Positions 11,178 to 22,029 of a stretch of DNA of 64,000 nucleotides are shown one piece after another. How positions within the stretch are numbered: position 1 is the first letter of the stretch; every line of letters begins with the position of its first letter. A program made the translations under genes and the position numbers. Origin of the DNA: Meghimatium bilineatum (lineage: Eukaryota; Mollusca; Gastropoda; Stylommatophora; Philomycidae); NCBI GenBank assembly GCA_034231615.1, contig CM067298.1, positions 66,483,591 through 66,547,590 of the forward strand, in the 5' to 3' direction. The notes under the pieces are model-generated. The model was not told the origin of the DNA and made no database searches. It was given only the letters and a program-made list of their open reading frames with translations.

Positions 11178-11749
11178 CTGATTGGTAGATAAGATACAAA
11201 TAATTTTTTATAAATCCAGTCTTTTACCAAAAGACCATTGTAATTACAGGAGCTAGGCCCAAGAAATGTATACATTAAACAAAAATTGCATATCACTTTT
11301 AATTCAAGAGATAACAATTGTTAAAATTATCCTCAACTTTAAAAAAGACTATGACAAATGTTCCTTCAATTAGCACTGAGATACACACAAGTCAAAATTC
11401 ATACAGAACAGGAATATTTGGGAAGGAATTACGTAACTTGTTGATATTTAAAAAATACTATTATACATTCTTTGAGTGTCATACAATATGATGAAAAAAT
11501 GTTCTGTTATACTTAGATGTAATGTGAAATAAATCTATACATATCACCAGTGGCGTAGCGTCAATAGATGTCAAAATGTTCTGAGACCCTTTTAAATAAT
11601 GTAAATATCCCACACAAATTAATATCTATTTGCTAAAAACATTACGGAAAGTTAATAGCTGGTTTATTTGACACGTTATCCGCCTTGTTAAACACACTAC
11701 TATAAGTATCCGCCCTTGAAGTTTGAAAGCATCTATTTGAAAAAACTAC
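11178..11749. other. Intron between terminal exons B and C
   Basis: AT-rich with no recognised exon or repeat up to the SINE-1 target duplication. Confidence 0.45.
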
Positions 11750-11760
11750 ATTGAAAGTTT

Positions 11761-12041
11761 CTTCTTCTTCTTCTACGTTCGTTCTCAAACTCCTGCAGAT
11801 TAGCAGGATGTAGCCCAGAGAATGGAATGCGTTGTGTCATGGTTTACAGCATTGCTGCGATATCTGCACCTTTCGGCCTGACACATCCGACTTCAGCATG
11901 GCTTTGGGTCACTGACCCTATATGGGATGGGACAGCCAACTCCATCCCATAACCTCCTTAGTTGCCTTTTACGACATGCGTGGAAGGTAAACAGTGTTGC
12001 TATTCTTTGCTCCCCTTTCGGGCCCTGGCAACACACGGGCA
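11761..12041 (-). repeat. SINE-1, complete copy with 11-bp target duplication
   Basis: ATTGAAAGTTT occurs at 11750-11760 and 12042-12052, exactly bounding a 281-bp element. On the minus strand it starts TGCCCGTGTGTTGCCAGGGC and ends with an AACGAACG...(GAA)n tail. With the copies at 33078, 35703 and 56860 it defines SINE-1: a 5' TGTGTTGCCGGG block, a central ACGACATGCG/GGCGACTAAGG block, and a GAGTTTGAGAACGAA 3' end. No clear pol III A and B boxes are seen. Confidence 0.9.
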
Positions 12042-12389
12042 ATTGAAAGTTTGATACCAGCAATGTTTGGCGTCCAAAAACGTATATACAATAGGAAAAA
12101 AAACACTTGGAAAACCCGTTGATCTTTATATAGCTACCTAAGTGGCATATAGCGTTGGCTTCAGACCAATCATACAGTTTGAAATATTTTATGATCACGT
12201 GTTTTCTGAGAATTACAAACTGAAAGCCTCTATCTCTTAGACTGTGCATAAGTCATACGCTATTATTTCTTTCTGTGTGTAATTAATTGTGGTGTGCATA
12301 ACTGTTGAACTATAGAAAAAGTAAGTTTACCAGACTCAAATAAACTTTCTTTTGACAACTTCTATGTGTAATTTACCATATTAACAACA

Positions 12390-14525
12390 ATGTGTGTTGA
12401 AATTGCAAAGACCAACTCCGCATTTGTCAATTAAAGAGTTTCGTAATAATAGAAATCAACATTTTCAATCGTCCTGGTATAACCTATTTCCTTGGATAAC
12501 TGATGCGCTGCCAAACAAAAAATGTTTTGCAATGTGTGTCTATTGTTTGGGGCCAAAGACTATGAATGGTGCAAGGAAGGCATTTATAATTTAAGCAGCT
12601 TTATTAGAAAAGCAGTAAAACACCAGTCTTCAAAACAGCATCTATTACACAATGAGACATTTCATCAGCTGGGCAAGATACGAATCGAACATGTACTATT
12701 GGAAGCTGCATTACTACAAGTAGCAAAGCATAATGAGACAGTGTCTTCAAACAGCCAATACGTGTAGCGACTCATTCAGTCTGTAATAATTTTAAGTAAA
12801 TAGGAGATAGCATTTTGTGAACACTGAGTGCCACAAACAAAGGAAATTATTAAGAATTATTACATTTACTAGCTCAAAATGAGTCCATAGTGAGAAATCG
12901 CTTGCAGTCGTCTTCACTTCTAAAAGGAACTACCCGGTATGCAAGACATCCAAAATGATTTAATTGAAGTAAAAACTGATGCTTTAAATGAGTGAATCAA
13001 ATGTGAAATAAACAAGTCTCCATTTACTTCCATTCAAACTGACGAGACTCTACATGTGTCATGTGATGAGCATAATATTTAGATATTATTTGAATGATAG
13101 AACAGAGGAAAGATTTGTTGGTTTTTATGACGTTTCCTGAAATAAAAATTGCTGCTGGAATATCTGAAATCATACTGCAAGTCCCGCCGAAGATGGATGT
13201 GTTGGGCCATTGGCGCAAATAAAACAACGACACAACGCATTTCCATTCTCTGGACTACATCCTGCTAGAAATCTAGTAGGTCAATGGTATTGCTACAAGG
13301 GAGATCCAGCAGGAGTTTGAGAATGAACGATGAAGAAGAAGATACTGCAAGTTTTGCATGACCGGGATGTAAATGACAAAACAGTTGACAAAACATAGTC
13401 AGACATATGATGGCACCTCAACAATGGCAGGGAGACAAGGAGTTCAAAAACTAGTTAAGAGACTTTTGCCCTCTTTATCCATTGCTATGCGCACCAACTG
13501 AACTTGGTACTTCTGCATGGTTCGAAAAATATTAAACAAGTTCATATGTTTGTCTGTGCCTTAACTACTTTTCATACATTTTTCAGTAAGCAGTATTCAC
13601 AATCAAAAAGCATTTCAAAGAGTTATACTCCATTTTTAATTAAATTATTGACAATGAAGACAGTGAACGAACAATGAAACTGTTAGCTGCGCAGTAGGGA
13701 TAAGGAGATACATGGGTGACCATATTTTTGTATACATGCTGTGTGTTTTTGAAGCTTCTTTCATTCATATTGATCACCTTTTCAAACTCACTATTAAGTG
13801 AGCATTGCAACATGTCAAAATGATATAAATGCATCCATAAGAAATATAGAGAGCTTAAGGAATGCAAATTTTGTTGAAAACTGTATTGAGAAAAGCTTGC
13901 TATTAAATGTAAATCTGACTCATGATGATACGAAAACAATTCTTTGAGAGTGTTGACTTTTGAAATAATATATTCTCAAACTACACAAATGAAATGCTGA
14001 TTTGAAGACCATCCTTAGCTAAAGTTTCTTGAATTAGTATATGAGAGTAGATTTAAAGATTACAGCAAAGAATTACTCCAGAATATATTGAATAGTTTCA
14101 CAAAACATTACCCATTCCTTGATAGCCACTTACTAGAAAATGAACTTCAAAATGTATATGCAGATGAGACAAAGCATTTACTCCTAAAGAACTCCTGGCA
14201 TATTTGATTGTAAATGGCTAAGACTCAATCTATCAGGAAGTAACAAAACTACTTTACTTGGTGTTGAATATACAGACCACTACAGCTAACTGTGCAAGAA
14301 GTATGAGTGAGCACACTGAAGAAAATCATAACTTATCTCAGAAATTCCACAAACAACAATCGTCTGTCATGTTTGAATTCCTTGGTGATAGGAAACTATT
14401 AAGTTTTAAGCCCTTTCATGAGAATCAACATTTATTGAGAGGGTACTGAACAATTTTGCAGACCAGAAGCACAGATGCATGGAGCTGCATTACAAGATTA
14501 TATAAGATATGTTTTTCTAGTTACT
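12390..14525 (+). pseudogene. hAT-type transposase relic (TTF zinc finger/DUF4371-like)
   Basis: Scattered frames give an N-terminal TTF-like finger region (FQSSWYNLFPWIT, then CNVCLLFGAKD and IRKAVKHQSSKQH, about 12450-12650). A DUF4371-like stretch follows (FTSIQTDETLHVS near 13025), then ALFIHCYAHQLNLVLLHGS (about 13470-13525). The order matches hAT-family transposases of the ZMYM/DUF4371 group. Stops and frameshifts abound, and a SINE-2 has inserted into it at 13183-13341, so it is old. The C-terminal dimerisation region is not visible here. Confidence 0.75.
13183..13341 (+). repeat. SINE-2, complete copy with 11-bp target duplication
   Basis: ATACTGCAAGT at 13172-13182 and 13342-13352 flanks a 159-bp element that begins near CCGAAGATGGATGTGTTGGG and ends GAATGAACGATGAAGAAGAAG. 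It interrupts the hAT transposase relic and is therefore younger. Confidence 0.88.
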
Positions 14526-14566
14526 ATTGTAAATAGGGAAGTAAAAATGTGTTTCTGATGTGACCA

Positions 14567-14731
14567 TACTGCCGAAGATGGATGTGTTGGGCCATTGGCG
14601 TAAATAAAACGGCAACACAACGCATTTCCATTCTCTGGACTACATTCAACTGAAAATCTTGTAGGATCATTGTCCTGTTACAAGAGAAATCCAGTGGGAG
14701 TTTGAGAATGAACGATGAAGAAGAAGAAGAA
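14567..14731 (+). repeat. SINE-2, complete copy with 11-bp target duplication
   Basis: TGATGTGACCA at 14556-14566 and 14732-14742 bounds a 165-bp element close to the copy at 13183. The 3' half (CTCTGGACTACATTC...GAGTTTGAGAATGAACG...(GAA)n) is shared with SINE-1. Confidence 0.9.
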
Positions 14732-14742
14732 TGATGTGACCA

Positions 14743-15480
14743 AAAAATGGGGGGGGAGGGGGTGGAAGCTTCGTACATACTAATAAAAAAAGTCTCTCTG
14801 TGCCCCCACTCTAAAATGTCACTGCAGATCACAAGTGCTATCTATTCTTTCATATAGATCTGTTAGCTGGACAGTAAATACATACATGGAAAGAAGAATT
14901 TGAGCTTTTTAATATGTGCTACAGACATTTGTTACAAATCAGTTATGTAGAACATATGAAATATATTGATTTGGCAGCAAAAATAAAAATTGCAGGTTAT
15001 CAAGAACCACTTTTTTGGCAGTGATAAAATGGTGTTAACTTGCTTCATTTTGACATGTAATGAGACATGACTCACTTTCAAAAACTATTTTGCAAGGAAC
15101 AGTTGAGAGTGAAAAGAGAAGAGCAAGCTAGGAAAATTCTGAACTGACAACAAACAAACACGGAATAGTCCAGGCATAATTTTTCTATACTTGTCCAAAG
15201 GGCTGAGAACAAGGGTTTAGAGGTCTTTAGAATATCTGTTTACTGATATTTTCAATGTGGCACCCCTAATTGTTAAGGACATTGAAAATTATGTCTTATT
15301 ATTATAATGTGAAAAACAAATTATATCTAAGTTTTATTTCTGACTTAATGCAATTTTATGTGCACAGGGCAATTAAAGCTTTATATTAAAAACAGTTGAA
15401 TGTGGTATGTCATTTCTTTGATACAGGTTGTATCACTTTACCCTATAAGCATACATACAATTTTAAGTAAATATTTAAAA
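14743..15480. other. Intron, AT-rich
   Basis: A poly-G run lies at about 14750. Weak plus-strand coding-like pieces near 14880-15120 could be more of the hAT relic but I cannot show it. Otherwise nothing. Confidence 0.35.
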
Positions 15481-15509
15481 CAGCGGTTCTAACATGTGGT
15501 CCCCAGGTA

Positions 15510-15945
15510 TCCTTTAAGCATATATTATTCCAGTGGCAAAATATGGTTGTGAGCTGACATGGACAATGATATCCACATCGGAAAAGAAAATATTGGCATT
15601 CGATAATGAAATGTTATAGAAAGGTCTTAAGAATATCATGGACAGAAACACGAACCAACACAGATGTCCACAAAGATATGAACATAGAAGAAAACTGGTT
15701 TCTCAAAATTATAAAAAATATGCAAGCTAACATATTTTGGACATAAAAAGACACAATGGTTAAAAAAGATTAATCATGGAGAGAAAAGTTCCAGTAAAGA
15801 GAACAAGATTAAGAGGCAGACCAAGTCTATGATGGACACAGGATATCGAAGACCTTTTGAACATGACATTTGAAGAGGCTGGGCAGCTTGTGGCAGTGAG
15901 GACAAAGCTCTGTAAAGGACACATCACACAGATGATGAAAGAAAA
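15510..15945 (+). pseudogene. LINE fragment N (RTE-like tail)
   Basis: A degraded C-terminal LINE region on the plus strand: AKYGCELTW, then ALTCYRKVL-like and RGRPSL.WTQDIED pieces spread over frames. It is truncated at both ends. Confidence 0.6.
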
Positions 15946-16165
15946 TAAAAATCAAACAAATACAATACTTTGGACAGATTAAAAGACATGATACTTTGTG
16001 ACCTTACTTGAAGGTACGTTGATGGGTGATAAGCAAAAATGGGTAATAATGCAAATGTGAGGAATACATCAAGAGATGAACAGGATGTCTAGCAGAGCGT
16101 ACCACCACAGCAAGAGACACAATATTGGAGGTCTGTTGCAGTCAGCCTTTGATGCGAAGGCCGCA
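15946..16165 (+). pseudogene. LINE fragment O (RTE-like tail)
   Basis: The region encodes, with breaks, an IKRHDTL block, then EEYIKR.TGCLAE and TTARDT, similar to the last ~60 residues of RTE-type polyproteins. It may be a continuation of the neighbouring fragment or a second insertion. Confidence 0.45.
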
Positions 16166-16234
16166 TTTTCTGACAATATAATTTTTATTATAACTTTGTG
16201 CTGAATAACTGTTGACAGTCCCAGACTGTCAATA

Positions 16235-16592
16235 TGGATCATCATCAGGTGCCATGCTGACAGGCGTAGGCAATCATTTATTTCTACAATTCTCTATTTA
16301 GTATTGTGTATTAGGATCGATGTTTACTCTTTGCATACATGGTGTTAAACTATCTAATATTTCTGATGTTGTCATCATCAATCTCTCTTGCCTTCAGTCT
16401 TGCCTGTTATAACTATGTTTTCCAAACATCTCTGTCTCCAAACATGTCCAAAAATAAAGATTATCTCTTTCTGATATTATTAAGTAGTCCGTGTCACACA
16501 TGACTATTTCAGCAAATCATTACTTTTTCTAGCTGTCCATATTCCAAGTCAATTTTCAGCATTATTTTATAGAACCTCTGTTACTTTTTTTT
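16235..16592 (-). pseudogene. LINE F 3' fragment, part 1
   Basis: Minus-strand match to the LINE F tails at 36945 and 52215 (ATCATCAGGTGCCATGCTGNCNGGCGTAGGC at the 3' end). It resumes after a SINE-1 insertion at about 16865. Confidence 0.65.
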
Positions 16593-16595
16593 CTG

Positions 16596-16858
16596 CATTC
16601 ATTCTAAAACTTCTGCTGATTAGCAGAATGTAGTCCGGAGACCAGAATGTGTCATACCATGATTCTCAGCTTAGCTGCGATATTTGCGTCTATTGGCAAG
16701 ACACATCCAACTTCAGAATGGCCTATGGGTCACTTTGATTCCCTATGAAATGAGACAGCTAATTCCATCATCAAGTCTTCCTCTTATGAAATGCCTTGTA
16801 AATAACAGTGTCACTATTCGTAGCTCCCCTTTCAGGCAATGGTACATGGGCACATAGA
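16596..16858 (-). repeat. SINE-1 inserted in LINE F
   Basis: A diverged SINE-1 (GCATTCATTCTAAAACTTCTG to CTCCCCTTTCAGGCAATGG) splits LINE F. LINE F sequence continues at both sides. Confidence 0.75.
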
Positions 16859-16864
16859 TTATAA

Positions 16865-16990
16865 TTTTCCACTATCTTATTTATTTATTTCCAAGACTCA
16901 CATCCATGTTAGAATCAGTCTTATGTAACGGGTATGTATGAAGAACTCTCTTACTCACTTCTAATGACATATATTACATAGTATAAAATA
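16865..16990 (-). pseudogene. LINE F 3' fragment, part 2
   Basis: A TTTATTTCCAAGACTCACATCC block, equivalent to TTTATTGTCCAAGACTCACATCC at 37320, continues LINE F upstream of the SINE insertion. Confidence 0.6.
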
Positions 16991-17258
16991 CAATATGGAT
17001 ATATAATAAAAAATAAATTAGTATTATGGGCTTTAGATGTGGAGGATTCAAAATGGACGGTAAAACAACATTTTATAAAATTATGTTTTTGATTTATTAG
17101 CAACACATTACCATTACATTTTCAGCAATGTTTACTATCAGTAAAAAAAAAAATAACTCAATCCTGAATATTTTCAAATATGGAATATTTTGGGGGTCGA
17201 TGGTAAAAAAAAATTATTTGAAAAGGGTCCCCAGTAACAAAAAATGTAAGAATCATTG

Positions 17259-17846
17259 TTCTAAAATATTTATAATATATAATGTTATGACATAAACTGA
17301 AGAGTGTTGAAGTATAATATTCATGATTCACTAGTAAACCATGCTGCTAACTCTGGTCTGCAGATGCCCAGTCCTATTAATGCCACATTTAATATCAAAA
17401 TTCCTGTAACCGCTGTATGAATTAATAGAAAGTCCATATCTAATTGATGGTTGTTATGCAATTTCAATACATCCTGAGATTTACTGAAACAGAGATATGA
17501 GCACCTATGGAAATGTTCACGGTGTGAAGACGATAATCAAAATGTTTAATACATCCTTCTTTGCTATTGCCAACTCACCGATTATTGTGGCATTAGATGA
17601 GCTCAATTCTGTCCACTCTTCATTATCACAAAAATTGCTGGATAGAATATGACTCAAGATGACACAATCTGAGTTATAAGTGCAAATAATCATCAGTACA
17701 CACCAGACAAATCCTCAGATCCATGTCTCAATAAATCCATCATAATGTAACAGTTCCAGTTCTCTGCAGATTTAACAGTTTCTTCATATATCTATTATGT
17801 TTCTCTTTACAGACTGTTCCGATCTTTACAACAATCCCCAGCAATC
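17259..17846. other. Intron, no feature recognised
   Basis: AT-rich sequence with no coding potential or repeat that I can place. Confidence 0.4.
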
Positions 17847-17850
17847 TTAA

Positions 17851-17984
17851 CTCTTTGTCTCTGTACGGTTTTCCTGCTATGCCGAACATGATAGTAAATT
17901 CATATTAAAATGTAGATTTGAGCGGCTTTTCGGCGTAGTGGGTCTCCAAAATGTAGATATTAGCGGCTCAGTGGACATGAAGAG
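17851..17984. mobile_element. Short TTAA-flanked MITE (piggyBac-type)
   Basis: TTAA at 17847-17850 and 17985-17988 bounds a 134-bp element with similar ends (CTCTTTGTCTCTG and, read inward, CTCTTCATGTCCACTG). It contains a direct repeat around AAAATGTAGATNTNAGCGGCT. The inverted ends are short and imperfect. Confidence 0.5.
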
Positions 17985-18061
17985 TTAAGAGCAGTCACTT
18001 TTCACACTTTGAAAATCTTCTGCGCTGTCATGGTCCCTCAAGGTCCCTATTGACTATGTTA

Positions 18062-18324
18062 TACAAGTAAATTTAAGTAGGAAGCCAGAGGACAATTTTT
18101 AAAAATTCTTGAGACTAACGGGAATTGAACCAATCCGTTCTACGGCACCAAATCGCATAGCAACAATTGCACACGCGTTTTTCAGTACTTGACTAACCGC
18201 ATCTCCAAAAAAATCGTTTTTTGGAGATGCGGTTAGTCAAGTACTGAAAAACGCGTGTGCAATTGTTGCTAGGCGATTTGGTGCCGTAGAACGGATTGGT
18301 TCAATTCCCGTTAGTCTCAAGAAT
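18062..18324 (-). mobile_element. Retroposed palindromic element: two tRNA-like units head to head
   Basis: TATTGACTATGTTA (14 bp) lies at 18048-18061 and 18325-18338, a clean target duplication. Inside, 18104-18212 and 18217-18325 are reverse complements (one mismatch seen, GCATAGC against GCTAGGC) around a 4-bp centre. Each arm carries a box-A-like TAGTCAAGTAC and a box-B-like GGTTCAATTCC, so each looks like a tRNA-related SINE head. On the minus strand the second unit continues into a tail (AATTTTTAAAAATTGTCC...TTTACTTG) next to the duplication. I read this as a SINE with an extra inverted head, but a DNA-level foldback origin is possible. Confidence 0.8.
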
Positions 18325-18429
18325 TATTGACTATGTTACAAAGTTTAATGATTTTCCACACAGTAACACTAAAAACAAAAATAGATAATACATACTAAAA
18401 CACAATGGCTTGGAAAAGATGTTAAGAGT

Positions 18430-19400
18430 ATGTGAGAGATTTGACCAATCTGGTATGTGACTTTTGACTAATCTGGTATGTGATTTGATTAATATGGTAT
18501 ATGAGAGATTCGACTAATCTGGTATGTGAGCACTTTGACTAACCTGGCATGTTAGAGTTTTGACTAATTTGGTATGTGAAAGAGAAAGGTATTTCACATA
18601 ATCCGGTATATGAGAGAAGTTTCACTTACTCTGGTGTGATCAATGTTTTGATCAATCTGGTGTGCAAGATGTATGACTAAGATGGTATCTGATATAAAAG
18701 ATATTTTATTAATCTGGTATGAGAGATGTTTGACTCAGGCGGTATAATAGAGAATTGATTAATCTGATATGTGAGAGGTTTGGCCAAACTGGTATGAGAG
18801 AGATTTTATTAATCTGGCATGAAAGATATTTGACTAATTTGATATTAGAGCAGTATGACTAAGCTGGTAAGAAAGATTGTATTGATATGGTATGAATGAT
18901 GTTTCACTTAATCTGGTATATGATAGGTTTGACAATCCAGTATGAGATGTTTCACTTAATCTGGTATATTAATGATGTTTCACTCAATCTGGTATTTGAT
19001 CAATCTGATATGTAAGATGTATGACTAAGCTGGTATAAAAGAGATTTTATAATCTGGTATGAGAGATGTTTGACTAATCTGATATTAGAGAAGTTTGACT
19101 AAGCTGGTATGAGAAAGATTGTATTAATCTGATAGGACAGATGTTTGACTAATCTGAGTGAGGTTTTGCTAAGCTAGTATGGAGAGATTTTATTAATCTA
19201 GTAGGAGAGATGTTTGTGTAATCTGATATGAATGAGGTTTTGCTAAGCTAGTATGGAGAGATTTTATTAATCTAGTAGGAGAGATGTATGAGTAATCTGA
19301 TATGAGAGAGGTTTCAATAAGCTGGAATAAAAGAGATTTTATTTATCTGATATGACTAATTTGATTTGATTAGTTTGATTAATCTAAGATTAGAGAGGTT
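18430..19400. repeat. Degenerate minisatellite, ~25-40-bp unit
   Basis: Nearly 1 kb of irregular copies of a unit like TTTGACTAATCTGGTATGTGAGAG, with variants GGTATGAGAGAT and TTTATTAATCTGG. Units drift in length and sequence, suggesting long-term turnover. It lies just downstream of the stop codon of terminal exon C on its strand and could fall in that isoform's 3' untranslated region. Confidence 0.9.
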
Positions 19401-19630
19401 TGACTAAAACTCTTGCATTGTGCCAGTTTAATGACCAGACAACATAATTTTAAGTTAAATCTAAATACATAATGAGATAAATGTGTATTTGTCATCAAGA
19501 TAGTATACCTTACAAAAGAACCACTCTTGCAATATGATACACATACATATTGAACATGACTGATGTTAAACAACCAGAATTATGAGAGCATAAATAATTA
19601 AAGTCTGGTGTCAAAATCCTTGTGATGTTA

Positions 19631-20155
19631 CTAGAAGAGTTTAGATGGGCACAGCTTTTCATGTGCACTTGCAGACTGCTTGTAGGAAAATGACTTGTTG
19701 CAGTATGTGCAAACATGTGGTTTTATGCCCTTGTGCTGGTTGACATGACCATCAAGGTTTGTTTTGTTGTACATGATCTTTCCACATATCGGGCATGTTA
19801 GACTTGGGTTGGTCCTGTGCTTCACTTCCATGTGCATTTTCAGTCCTGTGTGTGTTTTGAAGTGAGCACTGCATTTACTACAAGATATAACCTGTACTGC
19901 TGCTGAGTGGTACTGCTGAATATGAAATTCAATCCCATCACGTCTGTCTATATGAAAAATACACTGTGGGCAATAATAGTTCATGACAGGCTGCTCACAA
20001 TACTGTGAATGCTCCTGAAACTCCATCTCATTGCTAAATGTGCTCTGACAGCTGAGACACTGACATAAAATAGTAGTATCTGACCCTGTAGTTCTGTCCT
20101 CTTTAGAAAACTGACCAGTTGTGGCACTTCCAAATGTCCTGCCTGGCCTAACAAT
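19631..20155 (-). CDS. Terminal exon C: five C2H2-type zinc fingers, alternative 3' end
   Basis: A good acceptor (TTTTTCTACCTCATCAG) ends just above 20155. Phase 0 opens IVRPGRTFGSATTG and the exon codes 174 residues with stop at 19631. The fingers are CLSC...HSQYC (before the first ATG at 20024-20026), CPQC...HIQQYH, CSKC...HMEVKH, CPIC...HVNQH and CTYC...HEKLC. The first finger is partly upstream of any ATG, so this must be spliced on, which supports the exon model. Order, spacing and the cysteine-ended first and last fingers match exons A and B, so the three probably arose by exon duplication. Inferred role: an alternative nuclear DNA-binding tail. Confidence 0.82.
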   Translation of the reverse strand: MVRPGRTFGSATTGQFSKEDRTTGSDTTILCQCLSCQSTFSNEMEFQEHSQYCEQPVMNYYCPQCIFHIDRRDGIEFHIQQYHSAAVQVISCSKCSAHFKTHTGLKMHMEVKHRTNPSLTCPICGKIMYNKTNLDGHVNQHKGIKPHVCTYCNKSFSYKQSASAHEKLCPSKLF

Positions 20156-20880
20156 CTGATGAGGTAGAAAAACAGGGATGGGTGTTGTTACTTAGCAATG
20201 GTATTGGAATCCAGTTGTAACACAAACATTTATACAAATAGTTTTCATAACATAGCTTAATGTTTAGGAGCACATACTCATTACAATTGCTACTATATAC
20301 CTGTTTCTATGCTTATGTGCAGAATGTGGCTCAGGTCATGCGATTTCTGGCGCAGGTACAATCTTGTTGTTCCTATTTTTTACAGTTGTTTGCAAGTTTG
20401 ACATTGTATCCTTGTATAATAAATGTTCATCATTTATTTTCAGATTTTTACAGGAAAATTCTGTGGTTCATTTTCTATTTTTGTTGAGTGATTTTTCTTT
20501 TGAATTTTGCATCACAGGTTTTTATATGTAAGTAATGATTTCACTTTAAAATTTCACTTCAACGAATGCTATAAAAATGCTGTAATTATAATCTAATTTA
20601 GAATTTAGAATCAAGTTCTAGATGTAATTTCTTACATTACACATGTCTGCAGGACCACGAGTTATCCATTACATGAATTTTATCAAAATAAAATTACTGT
20701 ATTTCACAATATACATTAAAGTTTATAGCTTATTGTGTGCTTTGTAAAATGCATGCTATGTGTGTAGTTATAGAATTTAGAACTTAGTTCTAGAGGTTTT
20801 TAGACACTAGATACAGTTACTGACTGCTGAATTATGATTTATTCATGACATGTATTAAATACATTTTATGATCTATGTTC
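20156..20880. other. Intron upstream of exon C
   Basis: AT-rich sequence. The GAATTTAGAA/TTCTAGA words recur near 20600 and 20770. No exon recognised. Confidence 0.4.
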
Positions 20881-20882
20881 CT

Positions 20883-21420
20883 TCAGCGCCGAATGCGGTG
20901 CATAGGGCAGAAGCCAGAACTCTCCAGTTCAAGAGATGTGATGCAACTGTATGTAATTCTTGTATGTTGTTCAGACCAATAGTTTTACTCTCTTTGATGG
21001 TTATTCTGTGAGGAGTCTCTTGGTCTTCCTCTTTTTATTTTGAAGTCTGGTACCCATTTTAATGCTTGCAGTGGCAGTCTGTTTTCATTCATTCTAAGTA
21101 CATGTCGGATTTAAGTCCATTGTTTACTTTTATTGTTGCAGAAACATATTGATGTTTGGCATCTTCTCTTATTTGCATATTTGACTTGAATTCTTCCACA
21201 CCAATATTTAAGAGTTTTCTAAGACATTTATTTTCAAATAAATTCAGTTGTTTTCTCCAGTGCCTTTGTCATTTTCAACTTTTGCAACTATATGGCAACA
21301 CGGATATCATATTGGAGTTGAACAGTCATAGTTTGGTATGTTTACTTATTGTTTTTGATTTCCTGATGTTTGTTTGGTGGTTGAATGCACTTTATGCCAA
21401 CACAATTTTATGCTAGATCT
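20883..21420 (-). pseudogene. LINE E 3' fragment
   Basis: Matches the minus-strand LINE E at 34735-35176, including the 3' end TTCNGCGCCGAATGCNGTGCATAGGGC in reverse and TATGGCAACACGGATATCATATTGG. It is heavily mutated and has no intact frame. Confidence 0.65.
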
Positions 21421-21424
21421 ACAT

Positions 21425-22020
21425 ATTTGTCTATCTATCTATACTCTGTGGCCCCTGTTTGCCTTGCTGCATCAGGGGTGGAAGAGTTCTCTGGAGATGG
21501 CCTTCTTGTGTGCTGTTTGTAAACGTGTTCCTATGGCTTCTTTAATTTCTGTGATCCATCTTTTACATGGTCTGCCTCTGGGCTTTATAGCCGTGATGTC
21601 TGTGTCATTGTCATTTGTGGCATGCTATCTGTTGGTAGTCTGGAAGCGTGTGAAAACCACTTGATCTGTTGTCTTTTGATGTGTTCCAATACTGGTATTG
21701 TTTTGGTTATTTGTCTGATGTTATCATTTCTAATTCTATCTCTTAATGATACTCCGAGTATTCTTCGTAGACATGTCATTTCTGCTGTCGCTATTTTTCT
21801 TTTGTCTTGTGCTGTCATTGTCCAGGCTTGGCACTGGTAGCACAGTGATGGAATAACAAAAGTCTTGTATAACGCAACATTAGTGTCTATGTTTTTATTT
21901 TTGTTCTTCAAAATATGTATCATCTGTCCTAGGATCTGATATGATTTGTTGCATCTATTTTGTATCTCTTTACCGTTTTTCCCTTCACTCGATATAATGC
22001 TTCCTAAGAGAACTCATTTA
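21425..22020 (-). pseudogene. LINE A 3' part, downstream of nested LINE B
   Basis: The minus strand reads LGSIISSEGKNGKEIQNR (about 22010-21960), then IHILKNKNKNIDTNVALYKT, VIPSLCYQCQAWTM, CLRRILGVSLRDRIRNDNIR and VLEHIKRQQIKWFSH. A (TAGA)n tail ends it at about 21430. The homologous copy at 37928-38475 shows the same tail. It joins the RT half at 23200-24140 once LINE B is removed. Confidence 0.8.
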
Positions 22021-22029
22021 CCTGTTTAC

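Larger units (their letters stand above)
15481..17258. mobile_element. hAT-type non-autonomous element with nested LINE and SINE insertions
   Basis: The left end CAGCGGTTCTAACATG and the right end read inward, CAATGATTCTTACATT, form inverted termini of hAT type. Both have a nearby GGGGACC/GGTCCCC block. The presumed target duplication is imperfect (ATTTAAAA against TTCTAAAA). The interior holds the LINE and SINE fragments listed at 15510-16990. No hAT transposase is seen. Confidence 0.5.

Noticed and set aside
18104-18325. A pair of genuine tRNA genes in head-to-head orientation
   Set aside because: Box-like motifs are present but the acceptor, anticodon and T-stem pairings are poor, and the unit has a retroposon-type target duplication.
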